In this document: positions 35,200-44,460 of the stretch, one piece after another | How positions within the stretch are numbered: position 1 is the first letter of the stretch | Layout: each line of letters begins with the position of its first letter | From: Mannheimia indoligenes | GTDB lineage: Bacteria > Pseudomonadota > Gammaproteobacteria > Enterobacterales > Pasteurellaceae | Length of the DNA: 64,000 nucleotides | Assembly (NCBI RefSeq): GCF_036880405.1 | Contig: NZ_JBAJJM010000001.1 | Location: 186,001 to 250,000 of the forward strand | Direction of reading: 5' to 3' | Made by a program: the position numbers and the translations under genes | Notes under the pieces: generated by a model | Seen by the model: the letters and a program-made list of their open reading frames with translations, nothing else | Databases searched by the model: none | Told to the model about the DNA's origin: nothing

Positions 35200-37257
35200 T
35201 TAATGCGTTGTGAGATCAATAAAATCTTGCTCAGTTAAAATCTGAATGCCTAGCTCTTGGGCTTTAGTCAGTTTTGAGCCTGCTTTTTCACCTGCGATGA
35301 GGTAATCGGTTTTGCTTGAAACCGAGCCTGAAACTTTGCAGCCTAAACTTTGTAATAACGCTTTGGCTTCATCACGAGTCAGCTGAGTGAGTGTGCCTGT
35401 TAATACCACATTTTTGTCTTTTAATGGATTATCCGCAATTTCAGTTTTAACCACATTTTCCCAATGCACGCCTTGAGCAATCAAATCTTCAACTACTTCA
35501 ACATTATGTGGTTCTTGCCAGAAGCTAACGATGCGGTTTGCTACCACTTCGCCGACATCTTGTACCTCTTTTAATTGCTCAAAATCAGCTTGGCGGATTG
35601 CTTCAAGTGAACCGAAATGGTTAGCTAAGTTCAAAGCAGTCGCTTCCCCAACTTCACGAATGCCTAATGAGAACAAAAAGCGAGGAAGGGTGGTATTTTT
35701 CGCTTTTTCGATACTATTTAAAGCATTTTGAGCGGATTTTTCGCCCATTCGTTCTAATCGCATTAAGGTTGTATGATCGAGCTTGAATAGATCGGCTGGA
35801 GTTTTAATTAACTCACGAGCCATTAATTGTTCAATCAGTTTTTCGCCTACGCCGTCAATATCCATCGCTTTCCGAGAAACAAAATGTTTCAACGCTTCTT
35901 TACGTTGAGCCCCACAGAATAAGCCGCCAGTACAACGTGCGACAGCCTCGCCTTCTACCCGAACAACCGCAGAGTTACAGATAGGGCAAGCGGTCGGAAA
36001 TTCAATTTTTTTTGAATTTTCAGGACGACGTTCAGCAACTACACCTGTAATTTGTGGAATAACATCGCCTGCACGGCGAATAATCACGGTATCGCCAATT
36101 ACAATGCCTAAACGCTCAATTTCATCACCATTATGTAGTGTTGCATTGCTCACCGTAACACCTGCTACGAACACGGGCTCTAATTTAGCTACAGGCGTGA
36201 TTGCTCCTGTTCTCCCTACTTGGAAATCTACTTCTTTCAAAATAGTCATTTCTTCCTGTGCAGGGAATTTGTAAGCAATCGCCCAGCGTGGGGAACGAGA
36301 GATAAAACCAAGTTGCTCTTGTAAGGCAATATCATTGACTTTCAATACCGTGCCATCAATATCATAGCCTAGCGTTGGGCGTTTAGCTTGGATTTCGGCA
36401 TAATACGCCAAGAGTTCTGTTTTGCCTTGAGCTAAGCGGATTTCATTATTGACAGGAATGCCAAGCGATTTGAGCCATTGCAAACGCTCAAACTGGGTAT
36501 TCGGCAATTCATCATCACTTTCATAAACGCCAATGCCGTAAGCATTTAGCACGAGTGGACGTTGGCGAGTAATTTTCGGATCTAACTGTCTTAACGAACC
36601 TGCTGCTGCATTACGAGGGTTAGCAAAGGTTTTCTCGCCTTTGGCTAAGGCTTTTTCATTTAACTCATTAAAGCCTGCTTGAGGCATAAAGACTTCACCA
36701 CGAATTTCTAAACGAGCAGGTGGATTGAGCGTGTTGAGTTTTAACGGAATATTACGAATGGTACGGATATTTGCCGTAATATCTTCGCCTGTTGTGCCAT
36801 CGCCTCGGGTTGCCGCACGGGTGAGCAAGCCGTTTTCATACAAAATACTTACCGCTAAACCGTCTAATTTTGGCTCGCAACAAAATGCTAACTCATTTGG
36901 ATTATTGATAATATAGCTCTCCATTCGGCGTAAAAAGCCATCTAAATCATCATCACCAAAGGCGTTATCTAACGAAAGCATTGGCATTTCGTGTGTAACT
37001 TGAGCAAAGCCTGACAATGGTTTTGCACCCACTCGTTGCGTTGGAGAATCTGCGGTAATCAGTTCCGGGTGTTGCCATTCAATATTTTTCAGTTCATTCA
37101 TTAAGCGGTCGTATTCCGCATCCGGTACGCTAGGATTATCTAAAACGTGATATTCATACTCGTATTGACGTAACGTTTGGCGAAGTTGTTCGATTTGCTC
37201 AACTAATGCAGATGTGGCATTTTCTTCAAATAAAGAGCCTTGACTAAATAAAGACAT
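35200..37257 (-). CDS. ligA: NAD-dependent DNA ligase LigA
   Basis: Seals nicks in replication and repair. 685 residues: Ia domain (YEYEYHVLDNPSVPDAEYDRL), adenylation domain with the nucleotidyl lysine in CCEPKLDGLAVSILYENG, OB fold, zinc finger (CPICNSAVVRVEG, ARCTGGLFC), HhH repeats and a C-terminal BRCT domain (KNVVLTGTLTQLTRDEAKALL). zipA lies just upstream on the same strand, as in E. coli, with a back-to-back uptake-signal pair in the gap. Confidence 0.97.
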   Translation of the reverse strand: MSLFSQGSLFEENATSALVEQIEQLRQTLRQYEYEYHVLDNPSVPDAEYDRLMNELKNIEWQHPELITADSPTQRVGAKPLSGFAQVTHEMPMLSLDNAFGDDDLDGFLRRMESYIINNPNELAFCCEPKLDGLAVSILYENGLLTRAATRGDGTTGEDITANIRTIRNIPLKLNTLNPPARLEIRGEVFMPQAGFNELNEKALAKGEKTFANPRNAAAGSLRQLDPKITRQRPLVLNAYGIGVYESDDELPNTQFERLQWLKSLGIPVNNEIRLAQGKTELLAYYAEIQAKRPTLGYDIDGTVLKVNDIALQEQLGFISRSPRWAIAYKFPAQEEMTILKEVDFQVGRTGAITPVAKLEPVFVAGVTVSNATLHNGDEIERLGIVIGDTVIIRRAGDVIPQITGVVAERRPENSKKIEFPTACPICNSAVVRVEGEAVARCTGGLFCGAQRKEALKHFVSRKAMDIDGVGEKLIEQLMARELIKTPADLFKLDHTTLMRLERMGEKSAQNALNSIEKAKNTTLPRFLFSLGIREVGEATALNLANHFGSLEAIRQADFEQLKEVQDVGEVVANRIVSFWQEPHNVEVVEDLIAQGVHWENVVKTEIADNPLKDKNVVLTGTLTQLTRDEAKALLQSLGCKVSGSVSSKTDYLIAGEKAGSKLTKAQELGIQILTEQDFIDLTTH

Positions 37258-37279
37258 TGGTAAAATTCTCTACAAAAAA

Positions 37280-37300
37280 GACCGCTTGTAACAAGCGGTC
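37280..37300. repeat. Back-to-back uptake signals between zipA and ligA
   Basis: GACCGCTTGT-A-ACAAGCGGTC: two signals joined tail to tail with a one-base gap, forming a perfect 10-bp inverted repeat. With no usable loop it is a poor terminator, and a G/A-rich ligA leader follows on the minus strand. Confidence 0.7.
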
Positions 37301-37322
37301 GAAAAAACAATTATTTTTGCAA

Positions 37323-38222
37323 TTAACGCATTACACGTTTCATATAACGCTGGCGAGATTCTTCGCTAAACGGTTGTTGAGCATCGTCATATAAATAACC
37401 GCCGAGTGATGATGCCAAGTGTTCCGCATTGCTCAGTAATAATTTCATATTCACAATATCGTTGCCTTCAGTCGGTAACTGCATAAATAGCACTAAACCG
37501 GCGGTGGAGAAGTTAGCAATATTGTGTAAATCAAATGTGCCCGGATTCATTAAGTTCGCTGCACTGAAAATAATCGGGCTGAGCGAATCGTCAATGTGTT
37601 GGTGGCGGTGGAAAATTTGGTGTTCGCCAAAACGTAATCCAACTTCTTCTAAATAATGAACCACATAATCGCCACGGAACGGCTCATTTTGCGGTGCGTA
37701 AACATAAAGCGTTACAAATGGATTTTCTTCCTGTTCAGTTTGCACAACTTCGGTTTCTTCTACAGGTGCAACTTGCACTTCTTGTTCAGGCGTAATAACA
37801 ACATTAATCGTTGGGTTCGCAAAATCAGGTGTATTTTGAATATGTTGCTGATTAGAAATTTGCTGACCGTAGGTGCTAACAGGCTCTGCTATAGGTTGTT
37901 GAAGCTGCACTGTTGTTTGAACTTGAGGTTCTCCCGGTAAGCTGATTTTGATATTTTGCAATGAGCTTTCCACTTCCTGTTGGATCTGCTGTGGATTTTC
38001 TTCCGGCACAGACATTGCTTGATATTCATTAGCTTGTGGTTGCAAGGAAGCAGGAATATTGTTATTTAGCTCATTACTTGGAGGAGGTACAACAACAGGT
38101 CTGCTTGAAAAGGTGTTTGAGAAAATGTTCGATTTTTCACGGCGGGCAGACCAAATACTAAAGCCGATTAAGACCGCAATCAATAATCCGGCTAGAATAA
38201 AGAAAATAATATGCAGTTCCAT
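37323..38222 (-). CDS. zipA: Cell division protein ZipA
   Basis: 299-residue inner-membrane anchor of the FtsZ ring. An N-terminal transmembrane helix at about 5-25 (IIFFILAGLLIAVLIGFSIW) with very short outside part, a basic patch, a long P/Q/E/V-rich linker (about 45-165), and the C-terminal FtsZ-binding domain from about 170 (FVTLYVYAPQNEPFRGDYVVHYLEEVGLRFGEHQIFHRH). It stands beside ligA and divergent from cysZ, the conserved arrangement. Confidence 0.94.
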   Translation of the reverse strand: MELHIIFFILAGLLIAVLIGFSIWSARREKSNIFSNTFSSRPVVVPPPSNELNNNIPASLQPQANEYQAMSVPEENPQQIQQEVESSLQNIKISLPGEPQVQTTVQLQQPIAEPVSTYGQQISNQQHIQNTPDFANPTINVVITPEQEVQVAPVEETEVVQTEQEENPFVTLYVYAPQNEPFRGDYVVHYLEEVGLRFGEHQIFHRHQHIDDSLSPIIFSAANLMNPGTFDLHNIANFSTAGLVLFMQLPTEGNDIVNMKLLLSNAEHLASSLGGYLYDDAQQPFSEESRQRYMKRVMR

Positions 38223-38336
38223 TGTGTCCTCTTTATTTTAAATAATCAGTAAAAAATACATTTTCATATTTGCGAAAATAGTGTGCGTAGCTTACCATAT
38301 TTCTAACAAATTTTTGATAAAAAATAAGGAATGATT

Positions 38337-39215
38337 ATGTCTTCTGCTTTTTCACAGCCACAAACTCAGATAGGGCTTGGTTTTCACTACTTTATTTATG
38401 GCTGGAAATTGTTGCTGCAACGCCAATTTTTACCCTTTGTGATTTTCCCGATATTAATTAATACAGTACTAATGGTTGGGCTGATATGGGCATTTTTTGC
38501 CAACATTGGTGGGTTGTTGGCATTAATGTTACCAACTTGGTTGGAATGGCTTAGCTTTATTCTGATTCCGCTGATTTTTTTGATGATTTTAGTTGGCTTT
38601 TATTTTGCCTTTACCACATTAGCAAACTTTGTAGCTGCTCCTTTTAATGCTTTACTGGCTGAAAAAGTTGAACTGCAACTCACGGGCGAGCCATTGGGTG
38701 ATATGTCTTTCGGGGCAATATTAAAAGATGTGCCAAGAATGCTAAAACGTGAGTGGCAAAAAATGATGTATAGCATTCCAAGATTAATTGCCCTTTTTGT
38801 ACTTGGTTTTTTACCTGTGGTGGGGCAAACCATTGTGCCTATTCTTACCTTTATGTTTGGGGCGTGGTTAATTGCCATTCAGTATTGCGACTATCCGTTT
38901 GATAACCATAAAATCAGCTTTCAGCGTATGCGAAATGCACTTACACAATACCGCACGCTTAATTTTACCTTTGGTGCGTTAGTGAGCTTATTTACGATGC
39001 TACCATTTGTGAATTTGGTGGTGATGCCTGTGGCAGTCTGTGGGGCAACGGCGTTATGGGTAAATGAATATCGCCATTTCTTCTTAAATAATCAAACAGG
39101 CGAGTTCAGCAAAGCAGACTATACCTTTAAACGTTCAGGAACCGCAGTAACTACAGAAATGCGTTCAGGAGACGTAAGTACAGAAGTAAGAAAAGGCGAT
39201 ATCAAATCTAAGTAA
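38337..39215 (+). CDS. cysZ: CysZ-like sulfate transporter
   Basis: 292-residue multi-pass inner-membrane protein. Family marks GFHYFIYGWKLLLQRQFLPFVIFPILINT and a central helical hairpin region (LIALFVLGFLPVVGQTIVPILTFMFGAW). CysZ imports sulfate for cysteine synthesis in E. coli. The ATG at 38337 is favoured over 38331 because AAGGA is 6 bases upstream. The C-terminal tail beyond the usual end (TEMRSGDVSTEVRKGDIKSK) is charged and partly repeated. Divergent from zipA. Confidence 0.86.
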   Translation: MSSAFSQPQTQIGLGFHYFIYGWKLLLQRQFLPFVIFPILINTVLMVGLIWAFFANIGGLLALMLPTWLEWLSFILIPLIFLMILVGFYFAFTTLANFVAAPFNALLAEKVELQLTGEPLGDMSFGAILKDVPRMLKREWQKMMYSIPRLIALFVLGFLPVVGQTIVPILTFMFGAWLIAIQYCDYPFDNHKISFQRMRNALTQYRTLNFTFGALVSLFTMLPFVNLVVMPVAVCGATALWVNEYRHFFLNNQTGEFSKADYTFKRSGTAVTTEMRSGDVSTEVRKGDIKSK

Positions 39216-39293
39216 GATTTCCTTTACTAAATTTTGCTTTTTTTGTTTTTATGTTCTATGATTTGAGATATATTTTTTACATCGGAGGCGTAT

Positions 39294-40034
39294 ATGCAAG
39301 ATTCATCATTTTCAACGAAATTAAAACAAGAACTTTTCGGCGGTTGGACTAAATTTGAAGCAGGGTGGCTGCTGACTTTCCTTGCGATACAAATCGCCAT
39401 TTTTATTTACCAACCAGATAGCTGGATTGCCACTATTGCAGCAATTACAGGCATTTTATGTGTCGTTTTTGTGGGTAAGGGGAAAATCAGTAACTACTTT
39501 TTCGGCTTAATTTCTGTTTCGCTTTATGCTTATATTTCATACACTTTCCAGCTTTATGGCGAGATGATGTTAAATTTACTCGTTTATGTACCGGTGCAAT
39601 TTATCGGGTTCTATTTCTGGCGTAAAAATATGACAAGCCAAAATACGGTAAATAATGCAGGGGTAGAGGAAGTGATTGCAAAAGCCCTAACCGCGAAGCA
39701 GTGGGGGATTGTGATTATCTCTGCAATTATCGGTACATTCCTTTATGTTGAATTACTGAAATATTTAGATAGTGCTTTACCGTTACTTGATGGAGCAACA
39801 GTGGTTATTTCAATTGTGGCTCAAATCCTAATGGTGCTACGTTACCGTGAACAATGGGCGTTGTGGATTATCGTTAATATTATGACGATTTCACTTTGGA
39901 CGGCAATGTACTTCCAAAACGGCGAAACCAGCTTACCGTTATTAGTGATGTATGTGATGTATCTTTGTAACTCTATTTATGGTTATTACAACTGGATTAA
40001 GCTTCACAGAAATCATCAGCAAGAGATTAGATAA
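39294..40034 (+). CDS. pnuC: Nicotinamide riboside transporter PnuC
   Basis: 246 residues with about seven membrane helices. The PnuC pattern LLVYVPVQFIGFYFWRKN and the C-terminal LCNSIYGYYNWIKLHR are clear. Pasteurellaceae that lack NAD synthesis need PnuC to take up nicotinamide riboside (V factor). A strong CGGAGG site precedes the ATG. The gene stands alone; its expected partner nadR is not in the window. Confidence 0.93.
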   Translation: MQDSSFSTKLKQELFGGWTKFEAGWLLTFLAIQIAIFIYQPDSWIATIAAITGILCVVFVGKGKISNYFFGLISVSLYAYISYTFQLYGEMMLNLLVYVPVQFIGFYFWRKNMTSQNTVNNAGVEEVIAKALTAKQWGIVIISAIIGTFLYVELLKYLDSALPLLDGATVVISIVAQILMVLRYREQWALWIIVNIMTISLWTAMYFQNGETSLPLLVMYVMYLCNSIYGYYNWIKLHRNHQQEIR

Positions 40035-40040
40035 TTAAGT

Positions 40041-40088
40041 ACAAGCGGTTGTTTTTCAGTAAAGTTTTACGAAAAAACAACCGCTTGT
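40041..40088. terminator. Inverted uptake-signal pair between pnuC and malQ
   Basis: ACAAGCGGTTGTTTTT pairs with AAAAACAACCGCTTGT. It lies between two convergent genes, so it can serve both. Confidence 0.75.
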
Positions 40089-40092
40089 TACA

Positions 40093-42111
40093 TTATTTCT
40101 TGCGAATGGTGTTGATGTCTGTAAGCAATTTTTGGATATCCGGATTTGCAAAAATCTGCTCCGTCGTGGCTGATAATTTTCTTCGCCAGTTCGGGTATTC
40201 TGTGCTTGTTCCAGGAATGTTCACAGGCTCTAGCATATTCAACCAATCTTCAGGTTGTGTACCAAATAACGCACTGTTGGTGTGTGCTACATAGCGTTGC
40301 AATTGGTGGGTGAATTTCACGGTTATGCCCACTTCATTTGGCTCGAGTTCCATTACCTTTTCCACTGCTGTGCGGATATTTAAACGGTCATAAGATCGCT
40401 CTTCTTTTAGCTTGCGTAATACCGCTTTACTTGGGTAAGTATCAAATTTTTCGCCTAACTCAAAGTCATAGCCTTTCCAATAGCCTTGAATTGTTGGTAA
40501 ATCGTGTGTACTAAGCGTTGTCATTGCTTGGTAAGGGTAATCTTCCAGCGACTTATAGCTATTTTCTGCTTTTTCAAAATAGAAAATGTTGTAGGCTAAA
40601 ATGCCTTTTTCTTCCAGAGATTCTAAAATCCCTTCTGGCACAGTACCAAGAGCTTCAGCAATAATTAAACATTGATGGCGTTGGCTTTCTAACGCCAAAA
40701 TGGAAAGCAGATCGTCTAACGGATAGCGAATGTAAATCCCTTCTTTAGCTGATTCACCATTTGCTACCCACCACATACGGGCAAAACCAAGAATATGATC
40801 GATGCGTAATGCACCACAATGTTTCATATTGGCTCGCACCAACTCAATGAAAGGTTGATAGCCTCGGGTTGCTAAAATATGTGGGTGCATTGGTGAAAGC
40901 CCCCAGCCCTGTCCATTTGGGGCAAGCATATCAGGCGGTGCTCCGATAGAAGCCTCTTGCACAAATAATGCTTTATCTGCCCAAGTTTCCGCTCCATTAT
41001 TAGTTACACCTACCGCTAAATCACGGTAGAAACCAATCGGCATGTTTAATGATTTAGCAAAATGATCACATTCTGAAAGCTGCTGAATAGCAATAAATTG
41101 TAACCACATATAAAAACGGATAAGTTGGGCTTGAGTTTGCTGAAATTCTGCAACCTTAGGCGATTGGTAATTTTGATATTCTTCTGTCCAATCCTGCCAA
41201 CCACCGTGCAGACCAAGTTGCTCAGAAAAGTGTTGGTGTAAAGCATCAAAGGTTGCTTGAATTTTTAACGATTCTCCCGATTGTTCAATAAAATCGTTAA
41301 ATTCGGCTTGGCTTTCGGTTGAGAATTGCTCAAAGGCAAAATGTAATGCGGTTAATTTCAGTTTGGTTACTGTGCTGTAATCCACGTAATCTCTAGCCCT
41401 TAATTCAGCAAGTTGCTGCTGAATATCTGTAGCGTTAAACCATTCTTGGGCTTTTTTCGATTGTTTGAATGCCTCAACTGCATTGATATCAATATAGATA
41501 ATATTTTGCCACAAGCGAGATGACGGACTGTAAGGGCTTGCCCCTTCAGGGTTGGCTGGAAATAGAGCGTGAATTGGGTTTAGACCGACAAAATCTGCAC
41601 CATATTCAGCAATCTTTGCAAGAAATTGCTTCAAATCACCAAAATCACCCACGCCCCAGTTTTGTGCTGAGCGTAACGTATAAAGCTGTAAAAATGCACC
41701 CCATAATTTTTTCTGTTGTTGTAATAGGGTAGGCTGAAAGGCTTTTTCAGGGGTAACTATTAGAGAACAGTTTTCCTCTGTCTCCTCTGTTTTAAGCAAG
41801 AGAGTGTGATAGCCCAAAGGGAGATCTTTTGGCAGGGTTAAAACTGCCTCTTCACTTTTTTCAATTTCGCCTGTTAATTGTTCGCCATTTTCAAGAGTGA
41901 TTATCCATCGTGCTTTATCGTCATTTGCAAAAAAAAGTGGAATTTCAACCGCTTGTTTCTCTTTAATCACTTTTACAAGCGGTAAGATTTTCGGAGTTTT
42001 TTGCAAATCTAAAGGTGCATTTAAAATTTTCTCGATTTTCTCAAATGCACTCGGATTGGCATATTCTTGAATATTCGGATCGTAAAAATAAGGGTTGATT
42101 GTAGTTGTCAT
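40093..42111 (-). CDS. malQ: 4-alpha-glucanotransferase (amylomaltase)
   Basis: 672-residue GH77 enzyme that disproportionates maltodextrins. GH77 features: QLYTLRSAQNWGVGDFGDLKQFL, FVGLNPIHALFP, YSPSSRLWQNIIYIDINAV, the catalytic Asp in GALRIDHILGFARMWW, EALGTVPEG with the acid, and STHDLPTIQGYW. The N-terminal about 130 residues are a beta domain as in E. coli MalQ. No malP or other maltose gene is adjacent. Confidence 0.95.
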   Translation of the reverse strand: MTTTINPYFYDPNIQEYANPSAFEKIEKILNAPLDLQKTPKILPLVKVIKEKQAVEIPLFFANDDKARWIITLENGEQLTGEIEKSEEAVLTLPKDLPLGYHTLLLKTEETEENCSLIVTPEKAFQPTLLQQQKKLWGAFLQLYTLRSAQNWGVGDFGDLKQFLAKIAEYGADFVGLNPIHALFPANPEGASPYSPSSRLWQNIIYIDINAVEAFKQSKKAQEWFNATDIQQQLAELRARDYVDYSTVTKLKLTALHFAFEQFSTESQAEFNDFIEQSGESLKIQATFDALHQHFSEQLGLHGGWQDWTEEYQNYQSPKVAEFQQTQAQLIRFYMWLQFIAIQQLSECDHFAKSLNMPIGFYRDLAVGVTNNGAETWADKALFVQEASIGAPPDMLAPNGQGWGLSPMHPHILATRGYQPFIELVRANMKHCGALRIDHILGFARMWWVANGESAKEGIYIRYPLDDLLSILALESQRHQCLIIAEALGTVPEGILESLEEKGILAYNIFYFEKAENSYKSLEDYPYQAMTTLSTHDLPTIQGYWKGYDFELGEKFDTYPSKAVLRKLKEERSYDRLNIRTAVEKVMELEPNEVGITVKFTHQLQRYVAHTNSALFGTQPEDWLNMLEPVNIPGTSTEYPNWRRKLSATTEQIFANPDIQKLLTDINTIRKK

Positions 42112-42170
42112 AATTTCCTTAGTTTTTATTATTTAGCTTATAAAATAAGCAGCAATAATAACTGTAAAAA

Positions 42171-42200
42171 TAAAGGCATACAATATTTGGTATGCCTTTA
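42171..42200 (-). terminator. Terminator after purD
   Basis: AAAGGCATAC/GTATGCCTTT stem; on the minus strand it is followed by ATTTTTACAG. Confidence 0.85.
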
Positions 42201-42218
42201 TTAACTATACATTTAAGC

Positions 42219-43505
42219 TTATTTACCTTCTTCTCTTGCAACAGCTCGATAACCAATATCTTTGCGATAGAATCTGCCTGTCCATTGGATTTGTTCGGCA
42301 AGTTTTAAAGCTTTTTGTTGGGCTTCAAACACGCTGTTACCGAGGGCTGTGGCACAAAGCACACGCCCGCCGTTGGTGAGTAATTTACCCTCTTTTTGTT
42401 CCACACCGGCAAGGAAAACTTTTTGGTTTGCAGTTGCGGTAGGAATGCCGGTGATTTCATCGCCTTTGCGGTAATCGCCCGGGTAGCCTTCAGCGGCAAG
42501 CACGATACCAAGAGCGGCTTGTTCGCACCATTTTGATTTGATTGTATCTAATTTTTCTTCACAGGCTTTTAAGCAGAGTTCGACTAAGTCTGATTCCAAA
42601 CGCATCATAATCGGTTGAGTTTCAGGATCACCAAAGCGGCAGTTAAATTCAATCACTTTCGGCTGACCGTTTGGCATAATCATTAAGCCTGCGTATAAAA
42701 AGCCGGTGTATGGATTATTTTCACTCGCCATTCCACGCACGGTTGGGTAGATAATTTCTTCCATTACACGGTTGTGAATTTCAGCGGTTACAACCGGAGC
42801 CGGTGAATAAGCCCCCATTCCGCCGGTGTTTAAACCTTTATCGCCTTCGCCTACACGTTTGTGGTCTTGCGAGGTTGCCATCGGCTCCACATTTTTGCCG
42901 TCCACCATCACGATAAAGCTCGCTTCTTCGCCGTCTAAAAATTCTTCGATTACCACACGGCTGCCGGCTTCCCCAAAGGCGTTACCTGAAAGCATATCAC
43001 GCACAGCATCTTCGGCTTCTTGTAAGGTCATTGCCACAATTACGCCTTTGCCTGCGGCTAAACCGTCCGCTTTAATCACAATCGGAGCACCTTTTTCTTT
43101 TAAGTAGGCAAGTGCCGGTTCAACTTCGGTGAAGTTTTGGTATTCAGCAGTCGGAATATTATGGCGAGCCAAGAAATCTTTAGTAAAGGCTTTTGAGCCT
43201 TCTAACTGTGCAGCAGCTTGGGTTGGACCAAAAATTTTTAAACCATTGGCACGGAAAGCATCAACCACACCGGCAACGAGCGGAGCTTCAGGACCAACGA
43301 TAGTTAAGCCAATCTCCTGTTCTTTGGCAAAGGCAACAAGATTAGGTAAATCCGTGCCGGAAATTGCTACATTTTCAATACCGTTTTCGGTTGCAGTTCC
43401 TGCATTACCCGGAGCAACAAAAACCTTGTCTGCTAATGGAGATTGGCGGACTTTCCACGCAAGAGCGTGCTCACGCCCACCGTTGCCGATAATTAAAATG
43501 TTCAT
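42219..43505 (-). CDS. purD: Phosphoribosylamine-glycine ligase
   Basis: Second step of de novo purine synthesis (PRA + glycine + ATP to GAR). 428 residues, ATP-grasp: MNILIIGNGGREHALAWKV start, APLVAGVVDAFRANGL, PIVIKADGLAAGKGVIVA, EASFIVMVDG, FNCRFGDPETQPIMMRL. The ATG at 43505 gives the family N-terminus; an extra nine residues upstream run into the PurR operator and are excluded. purH, often next to purD, is not here. Confidence 0.96.
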   Translation of the reverse strand: MNILIIGNGGREHALAWKVRQSPLADKVFVAPGNAGTATENGIENVAISGTDLPNLVAFAKEQEIGLTIVGPEAPLVAGVVDAFRANGLKIFGPTQAAAQLEGSKAFTKDFLARHNIPTAEYQNFTEVEPALAYLKEKGAPIVIKADGLAAGKGVIVAMTLQEAEDAVRDMLSGNAFGEAGSRVVIEEFLDGEEASFIVMVDGKNVEPMATSQDHKRVGEGDKGLNTGGMGAYSPAPVVTAEIHNRVMEEIIYPTVRGMASENNPYTGFLYAGLMIMPNGQPKVIEFNCRFGDPETQPIMMRLESDLVELCLKACEEKLDTIKSKWCEQAALGIVLAAEGYPGDYRKGDEITGIPTATANQKVFLAGVEQKEGKLLTNGGRVLCATALGNSVFEAQQKALKLAEQIQWTGRFYRKDIGYRAVAREEGK

Positions 43506-43526
43506 ATAATTCCTTGATAAAATAAA

Positions 43527-43542
43527 AAGCAAACGTTTGCGT
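43527..43542 (-). promoter_or_regulatory. PurR operator upstream of purD
   Basis: AAGCAAACGTTTGCGT matches the PurR consensus ACGCAAACGTTTGCGT at 15 of 16 positions, with a perfect core, 21 bases before the purD start. Purine-dependent repression is expected from established knowledge of PurR. Confidence 0.85.
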
Positions 43543-43616
43543 ATTGTACTTTATTTATTTGTTTGATGACAAGCGGTCGTTTTTACTCAATTTTTTGCAA
43601 AAAGATGAATTGTTGC

Positions 43617-43644
43617 TTGCAAAATAGGCTTTTTTCCGTATAAT
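43617..43644 (+). promoter_or_regulatory. Promoter of the rpsF-priB-rpsR-rplI operon
   Basis: -35 TTGCAA (43617-43622), 16-base spacer, -10 TATAAT (43639-43644). This is close to consensus and fits a highly expressed ribosomal operon. Confidence 0.75.
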
Positions 43645-43653
43645 TCCGCTGTT

Positions 43654-43736
43654 CAGTCACATCCGTTTTTTAATCCTTGCTTCCACAAGTTGGTGACTGG
43701 CTAAAGTTGGAGGCTGCTAACCCGTAAGGATAGTCA
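43654..43736 (+). promoter_or_regulatory. Structured rpsF leader, probable S6:S18 autoregulatory element
   Basis: CAGTCAC (43654-43660) pairs with GTGACTG (43693-43699). ATCCTT (43673-43678) can pair with AAGGAT (43726-43731), which contains the ribosome site of rpsF. CCG trinucleotides occur on both sides (43663-43665 and 43722-43724). This layout resembles the known S6:S18 leader that lets the protein pair repress its own operon. Pairing is seen directly; ligand identity is inferred from the gene context. Confidence 0.5.
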
Positions 43737-44111
43737 ATGCGTCACTACGAAATCGTTTTTATGGTTCACCCGGACCAAAGCGAACAAGTACCGGCAATGA
43801 TTGAGCGTTACACAGCATCTGTTAAAGAAGCTGGCGGTCAAGTTCATCGCTTAGAAGATTGGGGTCGTCGTCAATTAGCATACCCAATCAACAAACTTCA
43901 CAAAGCACACTATGTGTTAATGAATGTAGAAGCGCCACAAAGCGTAATCGATGAGTTAGAAACTAACTTCCGCTACAACGATGCGGTTCTTCGTAACTTA
44001 ATCGTTCACACTAAAGCGGCGGTAACAGAAGCGTCTCCAATGTTAAAAGCACGTGAAGAGCGTAAACCTGTTGAAGCAGCAGAAGTTGAAGTAGAAGAAG
44101 CAGGCGAATAA
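43737..44111 (+). CDS. rpsF: 30S ribosomal protein S6
   Basis: 124 residues starting MRHYEIVFMVHPDQSEQVPAMIERY, ending in an acidic E/V-rich tail (EAAEVEVEEAGE) of the type that receives added glutamates in E. coli. Binds S18 on the 16S rRNA platform. First gene of the S6-PriB-S18-L9 operon; priB starts one base after the stop. Confidence 0.98.
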   Translation: MRHYEIVFMVHPDQSEQVPAMIERYTASVKEAGGQVHRLEDWGRRQLAYPINKLHKAHYVLMNVEAPQSVIDELETNFRYNDAVLRNLIVHTKAAVTEASPMLKAREERKPVEAAEVEVEEAGE

Positions 44112-44112
44112 T

Positions 44113-44460
44113 TTGTCTGTTGAAAATTGTTTAATTTTAAGTGGCAAAGTTGCCAGCTTAGTTAAACAGAGCCTTAGCCCGCTAGGAGTTCCACATTACA
44201 GTTTTTGGTTGGAACATCGTTCAAATCAAATAGAAGTGGATTTAGAACGTCAAGCGTGGTGCAAAATCCAAGTGATTTTGAGCGGCAATCAATTTAGTTA
44301 TTTAACCCAACAAATTAAGCTCGGTGAGAGCGTGAGAATTAAAGGTTTTATCCATACTCACAAAGACTATAACGGTTTAAACCAATTAGTTTTACACACC
44401 GAACAAATTGAATTTATAGATCAGGAGAAGCCAAATGGCACGTTATTTCCGTCGTCGTAA
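44113..44460 (+). CDS. priB: Primosomal replication protein N (PriB)
   Basis: 115-residue OB-fold single-strand DNA-binding protein that stabilises PriA on stalled forks. Marks: LILSGKVASLVKQSLSPLGVPHYSFWLEHRS, VILSGNQFSY, LVLHTEQIEFID. The start appears to be TTG at 44113, one base after the rpsF stop. It ends 26 bases inside rpsR, so the two overlap in different frames. Position between rpsF and rpsR is conserved. Confidence 0.92.
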   Translation: MSVENCLILSGKVASLVKQSLSPLGVPHYSFWLEHRSNQIEVDLERQAWCKIQVILSGNQFSYLTQQIKLGESVRIKGFIHTHKDYNGLNQLVLHTEQIEFIDQEKPNGTLFPSS

